Of a DNA stretch of 15,215 bases, positions 1 through 6,887 are shown piece after piece. The notes under the pieces were generated by a model. That model worked only from the letters and a program-made list of their open reading frames with translations. It ran no database searches and was not told where the DNA came from. Origin of the DNA: FEN-1297 sp046705645 (GTDB lineage: Bacteria > Bacteroidota > Ignavibacteria > Ignavibacteriales > Ignavibacteriaceae); assembly GCA_046705645.1 (NCBI GenBank), contig JBJKQE010000099.1:1-15215 (forward strand), read 5' to 3'. Both the position numbers and the translations under genes were made by a program. Position 1 is the stretch's first letter; the number at the start of each line of letters is the position of its first letter.

Positions 1-268
1 CAATAATATGAGGCGTGTTTGCACAGAAGACAATGCAGTCTGCTCCTGCCCTTTCAATGATTTTAGAAATATCGGAAAATTTGCGGGTAAGTTCTCCCCA
101 CTCTTTCGGATCTGTAGGAGGATTGAAGTCTGCAAAGTTTACCGAATAAAGGAGAATTTTAGCTGAATTTAGCCCGCCTAGCTTTTTATTAACTTGCTGA
201 TTAATTAGCTTATAATAATCAATAGTTGAAACCCATGTTGTCCCGCCGATTAAGCCTAATGTTTTCAT
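1..268 (-). CDS. Aspartate/glutamate racemase family protein (5' part; runs off the left edge)
   Basis: Reading from an ATG at 268 gives 89 codons that stay open to the window edge, so only the N-terminal third or so of a protein normally about 230 residues long is present. It opens with MKTLGLIGGTTWVSTIDYY (residues 1-19), the N-terminal signature of the YgeA-like branch of the Asp/Glu racemase superfamily. Residues 80-87 (VFCANTPH) match the first catalytic cysteine motif, with C82 as the likely catalytic thiol followed by N84-T85. The second catalytic cysteine would lie beyond the window. Family members interconvert amino-acid enantiomers in the cytoplasm without cofactor, but many are uncharacterised and substrate cannot be assigned from this fragment. 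It starts 36 nt downstream of the mlaD stop and is probably the last visible gene of the mlaEFD transcript. Family assignment is secure; function is not. Confidence 0.85.
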   Translation of the reverse strand, partial: MKTLGLIGGTTWVSTIDYYKLINQQVNKKLGGLNSAKILLYSVNFADFNPPTDPKEWGELTRKFSDISKIIERAGADCIVFCANTPHII

Positions 269-304
269 TTTGATGCTTAATTGAAAATTGAATAATAATT
301 CCTC

Positions 305-1336
305 TTAATTCTTCTGTGTCTGCTGCAGGCTTTTTAATGTTCGAATTTGTTCGTTTAAAGTTTTTATTTTTGTATCCAATTCCTTTACTCTTGAATCTAT
401 TTCATCTTCGTATTTTGCCTTGTCCCAGTAACCTCTTTGTTCAAAATAACCTTTAAAGAGCCAATTATGCTTTAACGCTTCCATATTTTCCGCAAGCCTG
501 GATGCAGCTATTCTTGCATCTTCACTGGTCTTTTGGATATTGACTAAAGTTCCGGCAATTGTAGAATCGTACTTACCGCTAACAAGCAGCTCGCCTAAAA
601 CTCCTTTTCCCTGCTTAATATTTTCAACAATATTGTCTATATCTGTAACAACTTTATTTGTATTTGAGACGACATTTTTAACTCCTACTCCGAGTGTATC
701 AAATAATCCTGTTACCCTGCTCAATTCGCTTGTAATATTTTTTAAACTGGAATCTGCTGTTTCCGTAAGGTTGGTTGCGTTGTCGTAAAGTTTTGTATCC
801 GATATAAGCTTGCCGATGGTTCCTTCACCTCTATTTACTTTACCCACTATATCTGCAAGATTTTTTGTCATATCCTTCGTGTATCTCATTATACCTTCAG
901 TTTGAGCGATGATTGCCGTAAATCCCACCGGTTCTTCGGATTGAATATAGCCGCCGTCTTTAACCGGCTCGGCTGTTGAACTGCCAATTTTAAGAACAAC
1001 AACCTTATTTCCGACAAGACCTTCAGTTTCTATCGTAGCTTTGGTATCGGTACGAATAAATCTTTGTATATCCGTCTGCAGGTTCATATCTACTTCTACG
1101 CGGCCGGTTGTATCGTTAACTATAGCTACACTTTTAACAGAACCAACATCAATACCGCTGAGCCTTACAGTTGCACCGCTCCTTAAGCCTTGCACATCCT
1201 TAAAATAGGCTTTAACATCAAAAGTGGAACTGAAAAGCGATTCCTTCTGCCCTATCAAAAATATCCCGATTATAAGCAGCGCAATTCCAAGGAAAATAAA
1301 AAAACCTAATCTAACTGAAGACATTTTTTTTATCAT
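305..1336 (-). CDS. mlaD: MlaD/MCE-domain lipid-transport protein
   Basis: This 343-residue membrane-anchored protein is the substrate-binding partner of an MlaEF-type ABC transporter. A short basic N-terminus is followed by one transmembrane helix (about residues 9-28), then an MCE domain (about 37-118) with the family pattern FKDVQGLRSGATVRLSGIDV (45-64). The long C-terminal region is mostly helical and ends in a charged coiled-coil-like tail (about 306-340). It is much longer than E. coli MlaD (about 180 residues), as is usual for the Bacteroidota/Chlorobiota group. Two related glycine-rich segments occur at 168-186 and 241-259. MCE proteins form hexameric rings that carry phospholipids across the periplasm. 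The start codon shares one base with the mlaF stop (TAATG), implying coupled translation; a second ATG four codons later is a possible alternative. The transport direction cannot be read from the sequence. Confidence 0.93.
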   Translation of the reverse strand: MIKKMSSVRLGFFIFLGIALLIIGIFLIGQKESLFSSTFDVKAYFKDVQGLRSGATVRLSGIDVGSVKSVAIVNDTTGRVEVDMNLQTDIQRFIRTDTKATIETEGLVGNKVVVLKIGSSTAEPVKDGGYIQSEEPVGFTAIIAQTEGIMRYTKDMTKNLADIVGKVNRGEGTIGKLISDTKLYDNATNLTETADSSLKNITSELSRVTGLFDTLGVGVKNVVSNTNKVVTDIDNIVENIKQGKGVLGELLVSGKYDSTIAGTLVNIQKTSEDARIAASRLAENMEALKHNWLFKGYFEQRGYWDKAKYEDEIDSRVKELDTKIKTLNEQIRTLKSLQQTQKN

Positions 1337-2091
1337 TAATTACTCCCGTTTTTAGCTTGAATAATCTCACTACTGAAAAAGTCTTGAAGAAAAGGATCTT
1401 TTTTAGAAGTTAGATTTTCAAGATTACCTTCATATCTAATTTTTCCGTCTTTAAGAACAACTGCATGTGTTGCAATGATCCTGGCGCAAATCAAATCATG
1501 TGTTACAACAATTGAAGTCGTATTCAAATCTTTTTGAAGTTCAATTATCAACTGGCTGATCTCTTTTGTAGTAATAGGATCCAATCCGGTTGTCGGTTCA
1601 TCGTATAAAATTAATTTAGGTTCTGTTATAATTGTTCTTGCCAGTCCGATCCTCTTCTTCATTCCCCCTGAAAGTTCAGCCGGCATTTTATCTATCGAAT
1701 CTTCAAGAGAAACTTTTTCAAGTACGGATTTTACTTTTCTTTCTCTTTCCTCTTGGGTAAAATCAAAGTTTCTAACTAAAGGAAATTCAAGATTTTCTCT
1801 CACGCTCATTGAATCATAAAGCGCCGCACTTTGGAATAGAAATCCAATTTGTTTTCTTACTTCATTCAACTTTTTCATCGGTAATTTTAAAACATTCTCG
1901 CCTTCAATGAATATTTCTCCGGCATCCGGTTCCATTAGTCTAACAATACATTTAAGCAAAACACTTTTACCAGATCCGCTCTTGCCGAAAACTACAACAT
2001 TTTCACCTTCGTTTATATTAAGGGAAATTTCATCCAGTACAATCTGGTCGTCAAATGCTTTGCTTAAATTTTTAATTTCAACTTCCGCCAT
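1336..2091 (-). CDS. mlaF: MlaF-type ABC transporter ATP-binding protein
   Basis: This 251-residue cytoplasmic ATPase powers the MlaE permease and MlaD ring. All ABC ATPase motifs are intact: Walker A GKSGSGKS (36-43), Q-loop Q87, signature LSGGM (140-144), Walker B ILYDE ending in the catalytic D164-E165, D-loop near 170, and switch histidine H198. The signature has the SGGMKKR form typical of MlaF/MkL-type subunits rather than SGGQ importers. Length is normal for the family. It lies 3 nt after the mlaE stop and overlaps the mlaD start by one base, so the three genes are almost certainly co-transcribed. No MlaB-like STAS protein or MlaC-like periplasmic carrier is visible next to it. The ATPase call is secure; lipid specificity is inferred from the neighbours. 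Confidence 0.95.
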   Translation of the reverse strand: MAEVEIKNLSKAFDDQIVLDEISLNINEGENVVVFGKSGSGKSVLLKCIVRLMEPDAGEIFIEGENVLKLPMKKLNEVRKQIGFLFQSAALYDSMSVRENLEFPLVRNFDFTQEERERKVKSVLEKVSLEDSIDKMPAELSGGMKKRIGLARTIITEPKLILYDEPTTGLDPITTKEISQLIIELQKDLNTTSIVVTHDLICARIIATHAVVLKDGKIRYEGNLENLTSKKDPFLQDFFSSEIIQAKNGSN

Positions 2092-2094
2092 AGA

Positions 2095-2889
2095 TCAGCC
2101 CCAGAAAAATACGGTAATTTTAACAAGAACCATATCGACTATTAAAATCAGTAAAGAAGAAATTACAACAGAACTTGTTGAAGCTCTTCCGACTCCAACG
2201 GTTCCGTTTTCGGTATTATAGCCTTTATAAGTCCCTACAATCCCTACGATGAACCCGAAGAAAAATGTTTTGGCAATTCCGGGAATAATATCCGAAAATT
2301 CCAGAGAATGGATAACCGCGTTTGTGTACAGTTCAAAATTTAAATGCTGTGAAAGGAATATTGCAATAAATCCGCCTAAGATAGCAATAAAAATAACATA
2401 AATAGTAAGCATCGGCAGGATGATTGTGCATGCTAAAACCCTGGTAACTACAAGGAATTTAAAAGGATGAATTGCCGAAACTTCCATTGCATCAATCTGC
2501 TCTGTAACGCGCATAGAGCCTAATTCCGCTCCTATCCCGGAACTGACTCTTCCAGCAAATATTAAAGCTGTAATAACAGGGCCTAATTCACGTACTACGG
2601 ATAATGCAACCATTCCGGGTAGAAAAGATTCGGCTCCGAACCTTGCCATTACCGGCTGGCTTTGCATTGCCAGCACCAATCCAATTATAAAGCCAGTAAC
2701 GCTTACAATCGGTAAAGTCTTAACACCGAGTTCATCCATATGTTTTCTTATTTCACTGAATTCGTAAGGGGGAATTAAAACGTTCTTAAAGAATTCAATA
2801 GAAAATAAAGTAAGCCCGGTAATCATATTTAAAAATTCGGCAAATCTTTTACCGGCAATGGATACTTCGTCTTTAGTGTCTGATTCCAA
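2095..2889 (-). CDS. mlaE: MlaE-family ABC transporter permease
   Basis: This 264-residue inner-membrane permease is the channel subunit of the lipid-transport complex encoded with mlaF and mlaD. About five or six hydrophobic segments are visible (roughly 57-76, 103-115, 145-180, 203-220, 240-262). The hallmark MlaE block is at 100-137, opening with RELGPVITALIFAGRVSSGI and continuing to E129-Q131 and DAMEV (133-137). A second conserved block, YKGYNTENGTVGVGRAS, is at 221-237. The proposed start is TTG at 2889, since the frame upstream contains no ATG before an in-frame stop at 2913-2911. An ATG at codon 22 would remove the N-terminal amphipathic region and is less likely. No Shine-Dalgarno sequence precedes the TTG. 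It is first in its operon, behind a 284-bp gap containing a candidate promoter. Confidence 0.94.
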   Translation of the reverse strand: MESDTKDEVSIAGKRFAEFLNMITGLTLFSIEFFKNVLIPPYEFSEIRKHMDELGVKTLPIVSVTGFIIGLVLAMQSQPVMARFGAESFLPGMVALSVVRELGPVITALIFAGRVSSGIGAELGSMRVTEQIDAMEVSAIHPFKFLVVTRVLACTIILPMLTIYVIFIAILGGFIAIFLSQHLNFELYTNAVIHSLEFSDIIPGIAKTFFFGFIVGIVGTYKGYNTENGTVGVGRASTSSVVISSLLILIVDMVLVKITVFFWG

Positions 2890-3048
2890 GTAGTTTGAAT
2901 AGATTAATTTTTATAATTCCGTACAAACAAAAGCTTAACCTGTTATAAATTCAAATTTTAAACTTCAATTTGTAAAGGACATTTTTACTTACCGAAAATA
3001 ATAAAAAATCATGCTCAAAAAAAGTTTTGTTAAAATATCGCTACAAAG

Positions 3049-3075
3049 GGATAATGTAATTATAACAGATTATCC
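3049..3075 (-). promoter_or_regulatory. Candidate extended -10 promoter inside a perfect inverted repeat, upstream of mlaE
   Basis: Two perfect 7-base arms (GGATAAT and ATTATCC) are separated by 13 nt. On the minus strand the spacer contains TGTTATAAT (3067-3059), a perfect extended -10 element, but no good -35 hexamer lies 16-18 nt upstream. Transcription would begin near 3052, inside the second arm, giving an untranslated leader of about 160 nt before mlaE. The geometry suits a promoter covered by a dimeric regulator. The region is AT-rich, so chance occurrence is possible. Confidence 0.35.
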
Positions 3076-3126
3076 AGAATTCTAACATAAATTTAAAATT
3101 CTAAAAAACATTTCGTATAATATTTT

Positions 3127-3149
3127 CTTCTCCTTCCCTTCGGGAAGAG
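3127..3149. repeat. GC-rich hairpin after yraN (possible terminator or dispersed palindrome)
   Basis: CTTCCC (3133-3138) pairs with GGGAAG (3142-3147) across a 3-nt loop. With C3132 bulged, T3131-A3148 and C3130-G3149 extend the stem to 8 pairs. It sits about 25 nt past the yraN stop, where a terminator would be expected. Neither strand has a following run of T, so it does not meet the intrinsic terminator pattern. Its GC content stands out in AT-rich surroundings, so it may be a dispersed palindromic element. Confidence 0.35.
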
Positions 3150-3173
3150 TTATGGAACGGGCCTAGATAGACG

Positions 3174-3542
3174 TCAATTAAATGCATTGATGTAATGATT
3201 TATTTCCGGTTTTTGTTTGTATTTAAAAAGAATAGCAACCACATCAAAACGGCAGTCAATTTCAGTTATATTTTTATCATAAAGATAAAGTTCGGCCATT
3301 TTTTTTATCTGTTTAATTTTTGATTTGGTTATTGCATATTCCGGAGCACCGAATTCCAGATTGGCCCTTGTTTTTACTTCTATAAAAACGGTATAGCCTG
3401 TCTCCGGATCCTTTGCAACAATATCAATCTCTCCTTTGCCGTAATGATAATTTCTATCCAGAATTTCATAACCCTTTTCTTTAAGCATCACTGCAGCAAG
3501 ATCTTCACCTTCTTTACCGAAATTTTTGGTTTTATCAGTCAT
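3174..3542 (-). CDS. YraN family (UPF0102) endonuclease-like protein
   Basis: This 122-residue protein matches the YraN/UPF0102 family in length and motif order. An N-terminal helix with GKEGEDLAAVML (9-20) is followed by the nuclease-like core GKGEIDIVAKD (35-45), then FIEVKTR (53-59) and a C-terminal helix with ITKSKIKQIKK (71-81) and CRFDVVAI (97-104). D40, E55 and K57 have the D-ExK spacing of the restriction-endonuclease-like fold. No catalytic role has been firmly established for the family. It follows rnhB by 55 nt, a pairing seen in many bacteria, and ends its transcription unit. The ATG at 3542 lacks its own Shine-Dalgarno sequence; instead a short SD-led frame ends across this start, which could couple its translation to rnhB. 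Confidence 0.92.
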   Translation of the reverse strand: MTDKTKNFGKEGEDLAAVMLKEKGYEILDRNYHYGKGEIDIVAKDPETGYTVFIEVKTRANLEFGAPEYAITKSKIKQIKKMAELYLYDKNITEIDCRFDVVAILFKYKQKPEINHYINAFN

Positions 3543-3582
3543 AATTAATTACATTAATAGTTGATACCAGAATTGTCCCCAT
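3535..3582 (-). CDS. Possible 15-codon leader ORF overlapping the yraN start
   Basis: An ATG at 3582 opens a frame encoding MGTILVSTINVINYD before a TGA at 3537-3535. AAAGGAG (3599-3593), overlapping the rnhB stop codon, precedes it with a 10-nt spacer, slightly long but workable. The frame differs from yraN and ends 8 nt inside it, so ribosomes finishing here would be close to the yraN start. I do not recognise the peptide. This may be a coupling device or a chance frame. Confidence 0.25.
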   Translation of the reverse strand: MGTILVSTINVINYD

Positions 3583-3597
3583 TTAATTATTTCTCCT

Positions 3598-4239
3598 TTA
3601 TTTTATAAATGAACTCTCTTCAATTTCATACCGAAAAATTATATCCTCAGTTAAAATCCCTTTTAAAAACGTTTTTCTATGTAAAGGTGAAGGTCCGTAT
3701 AATTTAACCGCATTTATGTGTTCCCTTGTTGGATAGCCTTTATTCTTTGTCCATAAATACTGCGGAAAGTATTTGCTTAGTCTTTTCATAATTCTGTCAC
3801 GCGTAACTTTTGCAATAATAGATGAAGCGGCAATTGAAAAAGATTTTGAATCCCCTTTTACAATTGGAATGGTTGGAATTGAAGAATAAAAGGATTTATT
3901 TCCGTCAATTAAAATTAAATCAGGGGAAACCTTAAGCCGATTAACAGCTATTGACATAGCCAATAATGAAGCCTGCAGTATATTGATTTTATCGATTTGT
4001 CCGTGTGAAACAGCAGCAATTGAGTATGTTAGCGCCCTATCGATAATTTGCGGAAATAAATAATCTCTCTCTTTTTCTGTCAGCTTTTTGGAATCGTTAA
4101 CTCCTTCAATAAAAGTATCTCGGTCAAATATTACGGCAGCACTAACAACGGGACCGGCAAGAGGACCTCTCCCCGCTTCGTCAACTCCTGCTATAAATTT
4201 TATTTCGTCGGACAAGTATGAATTATCAAAATTTTTCAT
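3598..4239 (-). CDS. rnhB: Ribonuclease HII
   Basis: This 213-residue cytoplasmic nuclease cuts RNA in RNA/DNA hybrids, including single ribonucleotides misincorporated into DNA. The four acidic active-site residues are present: D20 and E21 in AGVDEAGRGPLAGPV (17-31), D112 in LIDGN (110-114), and D148 in KVTRDR (144-149). The glycine-rich GRG loop (23-25), NDSKKL (48-53), KGDSKSFSIAASSIIAK (128-144) and GYPT (168-171) are also typical of RNase HII. Length is normal. The ATG at 4239 shares one base with the upstream prenyltransferase stop (TAATG), implying coupled translation. Nothing in the sequence suggests loss of activity. Confidence 0.97.
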   Translation of the reverse strand: MKNFDNSYLSDEIKFIAGVDEAGRGPLAGPVVSAAVIFDRDTFIEGVNDSKKLTEKERDYLFPQIIDRALTYSIAAVSHGQIDKINILQASLLAMSIAVNRLKVSPDLILIDGNKSFYSSIPTIPIVKGDSKSFSIAASSIIAKVTRDRIMKRLSKYFPQYLWTKNKGYPTREHINAVKLYGPSPLHRKTFLKGILTEDIIFRYEIEESSFIK

Positions 4240-5081
4240 TAGCCTAAAAATATTGCGAGTAATCCGAAAACCATGTTTAATTTTAAAATAAAACTTAACT
4301 TATTCAAGTTTTTCCTGGAATCATCACCAACTAAAGACTTAATGAAATATATTAAAATAGGATCGACTAAAGCCAGTATAATTATCAAATACTTGATTCC
4401 GTATATATTTAATAGGAAAGGATAAAAAGTAAATAAAATTAACAGAATTGAAAAAATAATAATTATTTTTTTTGAAGCTTTAAAACCAAATTTAAAAGGG
4501 AAAGTTTTAACTCCGGTTTTAATGTCGCCTTCAATATCTTCCATATCTTTAATAATCTCTCTAATTAAATTAATAATAAAAGCAAATAAAGCGGGAATAA
4601 CAGCAGGCTTAATATTTTGAACTGCAGCACCTCCGTACATAAATGCCAAGCCTGTCATAGCAGCAACAACAATATTACCTAATAATATTACTTGTTTTAA
4701 TTTATAAGAATATAAAAGAAGCAGTATTGAAGCAGAAGTACTTATAATTAAAGCAACATAATTAATATAAGATGAAATAAAAATCCCCATATATGCAAAG
4801 ATCAAATAAATTATAATTGCTTCATTTTTTTTTAACTCTCCTTTTACAAGAACCCGATCAGGCCGGTTTATTCTATCTATCTCGACATCAAAAATATCAT
4901 TAATAATATTAGCGGATGCAGATATTAAAACACCTGAAACTGCGGCTAAAATTATTTTGTACAAAAAATAATTCCCTTTAATGCATAATGCTGCGCCGAC
5001 TATTATTGAAAAGAATGTAATTAATAAATTTAGCGGCCTGCCGATCTTTACCGAAGCTTTTATCTTTTTAATTAATTGCAT
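4239..5081 (-). CDS. UbiA-family prenyltransferase (digeranylgeranylglyceryl phosphate synthase-like)
   Basis: This 280-residue protein is an integral-membrane prenyltransferase with about eight or nine hydrophobic helices. The first Asp-rich motif, NDIFDVEIDRINRPDR (61-76), supplies N61, D62, D65 and D69 to bind Mg-prenyl diphosphate. The second motif is REIIKDMEDIEGDIKTG (174-190), with D179, D182 and D186. The INRPDR form after motif 1, the VKGEL that follows, and the REIIKDMEDIEGD form of motif 2 resemble the archaeal DGGGP synthase branch, which joins geranylgeranyl groups to geranylgeranylglyceryl phosphate. Bacteroidota-group homologues are often given that name, but their substrates are mostly unproven. 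Quinone or other polyprenyl transfer remains possible, though no quinone genes are visible. It starts 39 nt after the Omp85 gene and overlaps rnhB by one base. Superfamily is certain; substrate is not. Confidence 0.9.
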   Translation of the reverse strand: MQLIKKIKASVKIGRPLNLLITFFSIIVGAALCIKGNYFLYKIILAAVSGVLISASANIINDIFDVEIDRINRPDRVLVKGELKKNEAIIIYLIFAYMGIFISSYINYVALIISTSASILLLLYSYKLKQVILLGNIVVAAMTGLAFMYGGAAVQNIKPAVIPALFAFIINLIREIIKDMEDIEGDIKTGVKTFPFKFGFKASKKIIIIFSILLILFTFYPFLLNIYGIKYLIIILALVDPILIYFIKSLVGDDSRKNLNKLSFILKLNMVFGLLAIFLG

Positions 5082-5120
5082 AATAGGAAATTAAATTTAA
5101 CTGTCGATGGTGTTAAAATA

Positions 5121-6887
5121 TTAAAATTGATTTACTATGCCAAAATGAATTTTACCGTCTGAAAAGGAATCCCCCTTTGCTAAGGCAAAACTTACACTTA
5201 ATATACCCAGATTTGTTTCAACATTAAAGCCAATACCGTAGCCGATTCTAAATCCTTCACTTTTCAAAACATTCAATTGAGGATCAGCATTACGTAAAAA
5301 ATATCCCGTATCTAAAAATGCAAAAGTAAATGTCCTTTGTGTAAGCAGGAGTCTGTATTCAAGATTTGTCCACATAATTCTGTTCCCAAGGAACTGGTCT
5401 TCGGCATACCCTCTGAGGGTGCTCGCTCCTCCGAGCCGGAATAAATCGCTGATTTCAAAAAATGATCCGCGAAGCTCCCGTCCATGCAGACCTAATGCAA
5501 TAACTTGTCTATTAAATAATTGATAATAACCGCTAAGATCGATAGTAAATCTTTGCAGGTTAACATTAGTTGAAATTGCCGGTGTAATAAATTGCTGGGG
5601 ACCGTAAATCTTTTTCCTGCTATAAGAATATGAATTCAAAAATAAAAACCCTTCGGTGGGAGAATAAGGATCGTCCCTTGTATCAACCTTTATATTAACA
5701 CCGCTGGTAACTGAATTGGAATTAAATACGGTAAAAATCTGGTTTGTAAGCTGGGTTGGAATGACGGTTTCAGTTGAAATGAAAACGGAAGCAGAAATAT
5801 TATCTGTTGCTAAATATTCCAGTGTTCCTTGAAATGTTCTTTGGACATAAGAGCTATCCTGTTTCCTTTGTACCATACTTCCTATAAAATTAAAAGGATA
5901 ATTGAAAAGCCAGGGTTCCAAATATTTAAGCTCTAAATCCTGGGAATATTTGTTATATTGCTGCCACTTAATGGAAGCGGCTCTGCCTGTTCCGAAAAGA
6001 TTTTGCAAAGAAATATTAACTAGTCCTGTAAGATATCCTCCCTGGTTTTGCCCTGTTGACGGAATATATCCTACAACGCCGTCGAAATTATTTGTTTGCC
6101 TTTCTTTTACTCTTATTCTCAGAATGCCCTGGTTTTTTGAGTTTAGAAAAAATTCAGGCGGAGTAACGGGTTCAAAAAAGCCGAGCATGTTCAATCTTTT
6201 TGGTAATTCATCAATCAGTTTTTGTGAATATTCCTGACCAGGCTTCAATCTAAGCTCGCGGGTAATTACATAATCCTTTGTGGATTTGTTTCCCTCAATT
6301 TCTATTTTATCGATCTTACTGTAAATCCCTTTTTTAAATTGCAAATAAACATCCGCATCAAATTCTTTTGAAACCGAGTCGGTATAAAAATAAATCGATG
6401 ATATAACAATTTTTGCAAAAGGATAACCGTTGTTTTCATAAAAAGTTAAAGCGTTGGTAATATCATCTTCCAGTTCAAACTTATTAAAAATTTGTCCATG
6501 CATATATTCAAACATCGGAAGAATTTTACTTTTAAAGGATGAATCCACACCTAAAAAATTTAAATTATTTATGAATGTCGGTGTGCCTTCGGTAATTGAA
6601 ATCTTAAGATCAACCTTTTGAGTATCCGATGAGGTAATAAGTTCTGTGCCATTGAATATACTGTGCAGATATCCTCTTTGTGCAAGCTGGAAAGCCAGAC
6701 GGGATTTAACCATATCGATAATTCCGCGGTTAACTTTTAAGCCGGCATTAATTCCCGCCCATCCAATTATCTCACTGGATGAAAAAACTTTATTGCCTTC
6801 TACATTAATTGATTTAACAATCTGAGAAAAATTTTGTGAAGCAGCCAAAATTATGAAAATAAATATATATTTATTGAGGAGTGACAT
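5121..6887 (-). CDS. Omp85/TamA-like outer-membrane protein
   Basis: This 588-residue protein begins with a signal peptide (about residues 1-22). Three POTRA-like domains follow, at about 23-101, 105-189 and 190-263; examples are VKSINVEGNKVFSSSEI (24-40) and IDKIEIEGNKSTKDYVITR (192-210). The rest (about 265-588) is an Omp85 barrel with VDTRDDPYSPTEGF (401-414), the loop-6 motif LGGASTLRGY (485-494) and a C-terminal Phe, the usual outer-membrane sorting signal. With three POTRAs and this length it is closer to TamA or other small Omp85 proteins than to five-POTRA BamA. The family inserts or translocates proteins at the outer membrane; the client here is unknown. Its start overlaps the kinase gene by 17 nt. 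No TamB-like partner is visible. Confidence 0.9.
   Translation of the reverse strand: MSLLNKYIFIFIILAASQNFSQIVKSINVEGNKVFSSSEIIGWAGINAGLKVNRGIIDMVKSRLAFQLAQRGYLHSIFNGTELITSSDTQKVDLKISITEGTPTFINNLNFLGVDSSFKSKILPMFEYMHGQIFNKFELEDDITNALTFYENNGYPFAKIVISSIYFYTDSVSKEFDADVYLQFKKGIYSKIDKIEIEGNKSTKDYVITRELRLKPGQEYSQKLIDELPKRLNMLGFFEPVTPPEFFLNSKNQGILRIRVKERQTNNFDGVVGYIPSTGQNQGGYLTGLVNISLQNLFGTGRAASIKWQQYNKYSQDLELKYLEPWLFNYPFNFIGSMVQRKQDSSYVQRTFQGTLEYLATDNISASVFISTETVIPTQLTNQIFTVFNSNSVTSGVNIKVDTRDDPYSPTEGFLFLNSYSYSRKKIYGPQQFITPAISTNVNLQRFTIDLSGYYQLFNRQVIALGLHGRELRGSFFEISDLFRLGGASTLRGYAEDQFLGNRIMWTNLEYRLLLTQRTFTFAFLDTGYFLRNADPQLNVLKSEGFRIGYGIGFNVETNLGILSVSFALAKGDSFSDGKIHFGIVNQF

Larger units (their letters stand above)
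2890..3173. other. 284-bp intergenic region between yraN and mlaE
   Basis: This is the largest gene-free stretch in the window and separates two units transcribed in the same direction. It holds a GC-rich hairpin close to the yraN end (3127-3149) and the dyad with an extended -10 (3049-3075). The rest is AT-rich with runs of A and T, and I see no open frame with family resemblance, no tRNA-like fold and no tandem repeat. The roughly 160 nt between the candidate promoter and the mlaE start could hold a leader RNA, but I recognise no riboswitch. Confidence 0.6.

Noticed and set aside
1907..2221. Plus-strand open frame of about 104 codons opposite mlaF and mlaE
   Set aside because: It lies entirely opposite genes with intact conserved motifs, has no recognisable domain and low-complexity composition; it is a shadow of the real coding strand.
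2890..3000. Additional promoter-like matches nearer mlaE (for example TTGAAG with TATAAC on the minus strand)
   Set aside because: The spacing is about 15 nt, too short, and the AT-rich sequence yields many such matches by chance.
5902..6237. Plus-strand open frame of about 111 codons inside the Omp85 gene
   Set aside because: It is antisense to the POTRA3/barrel region, with no signal, domain or ribosome-binding site. The minus-strand frame is clearly the real gene.
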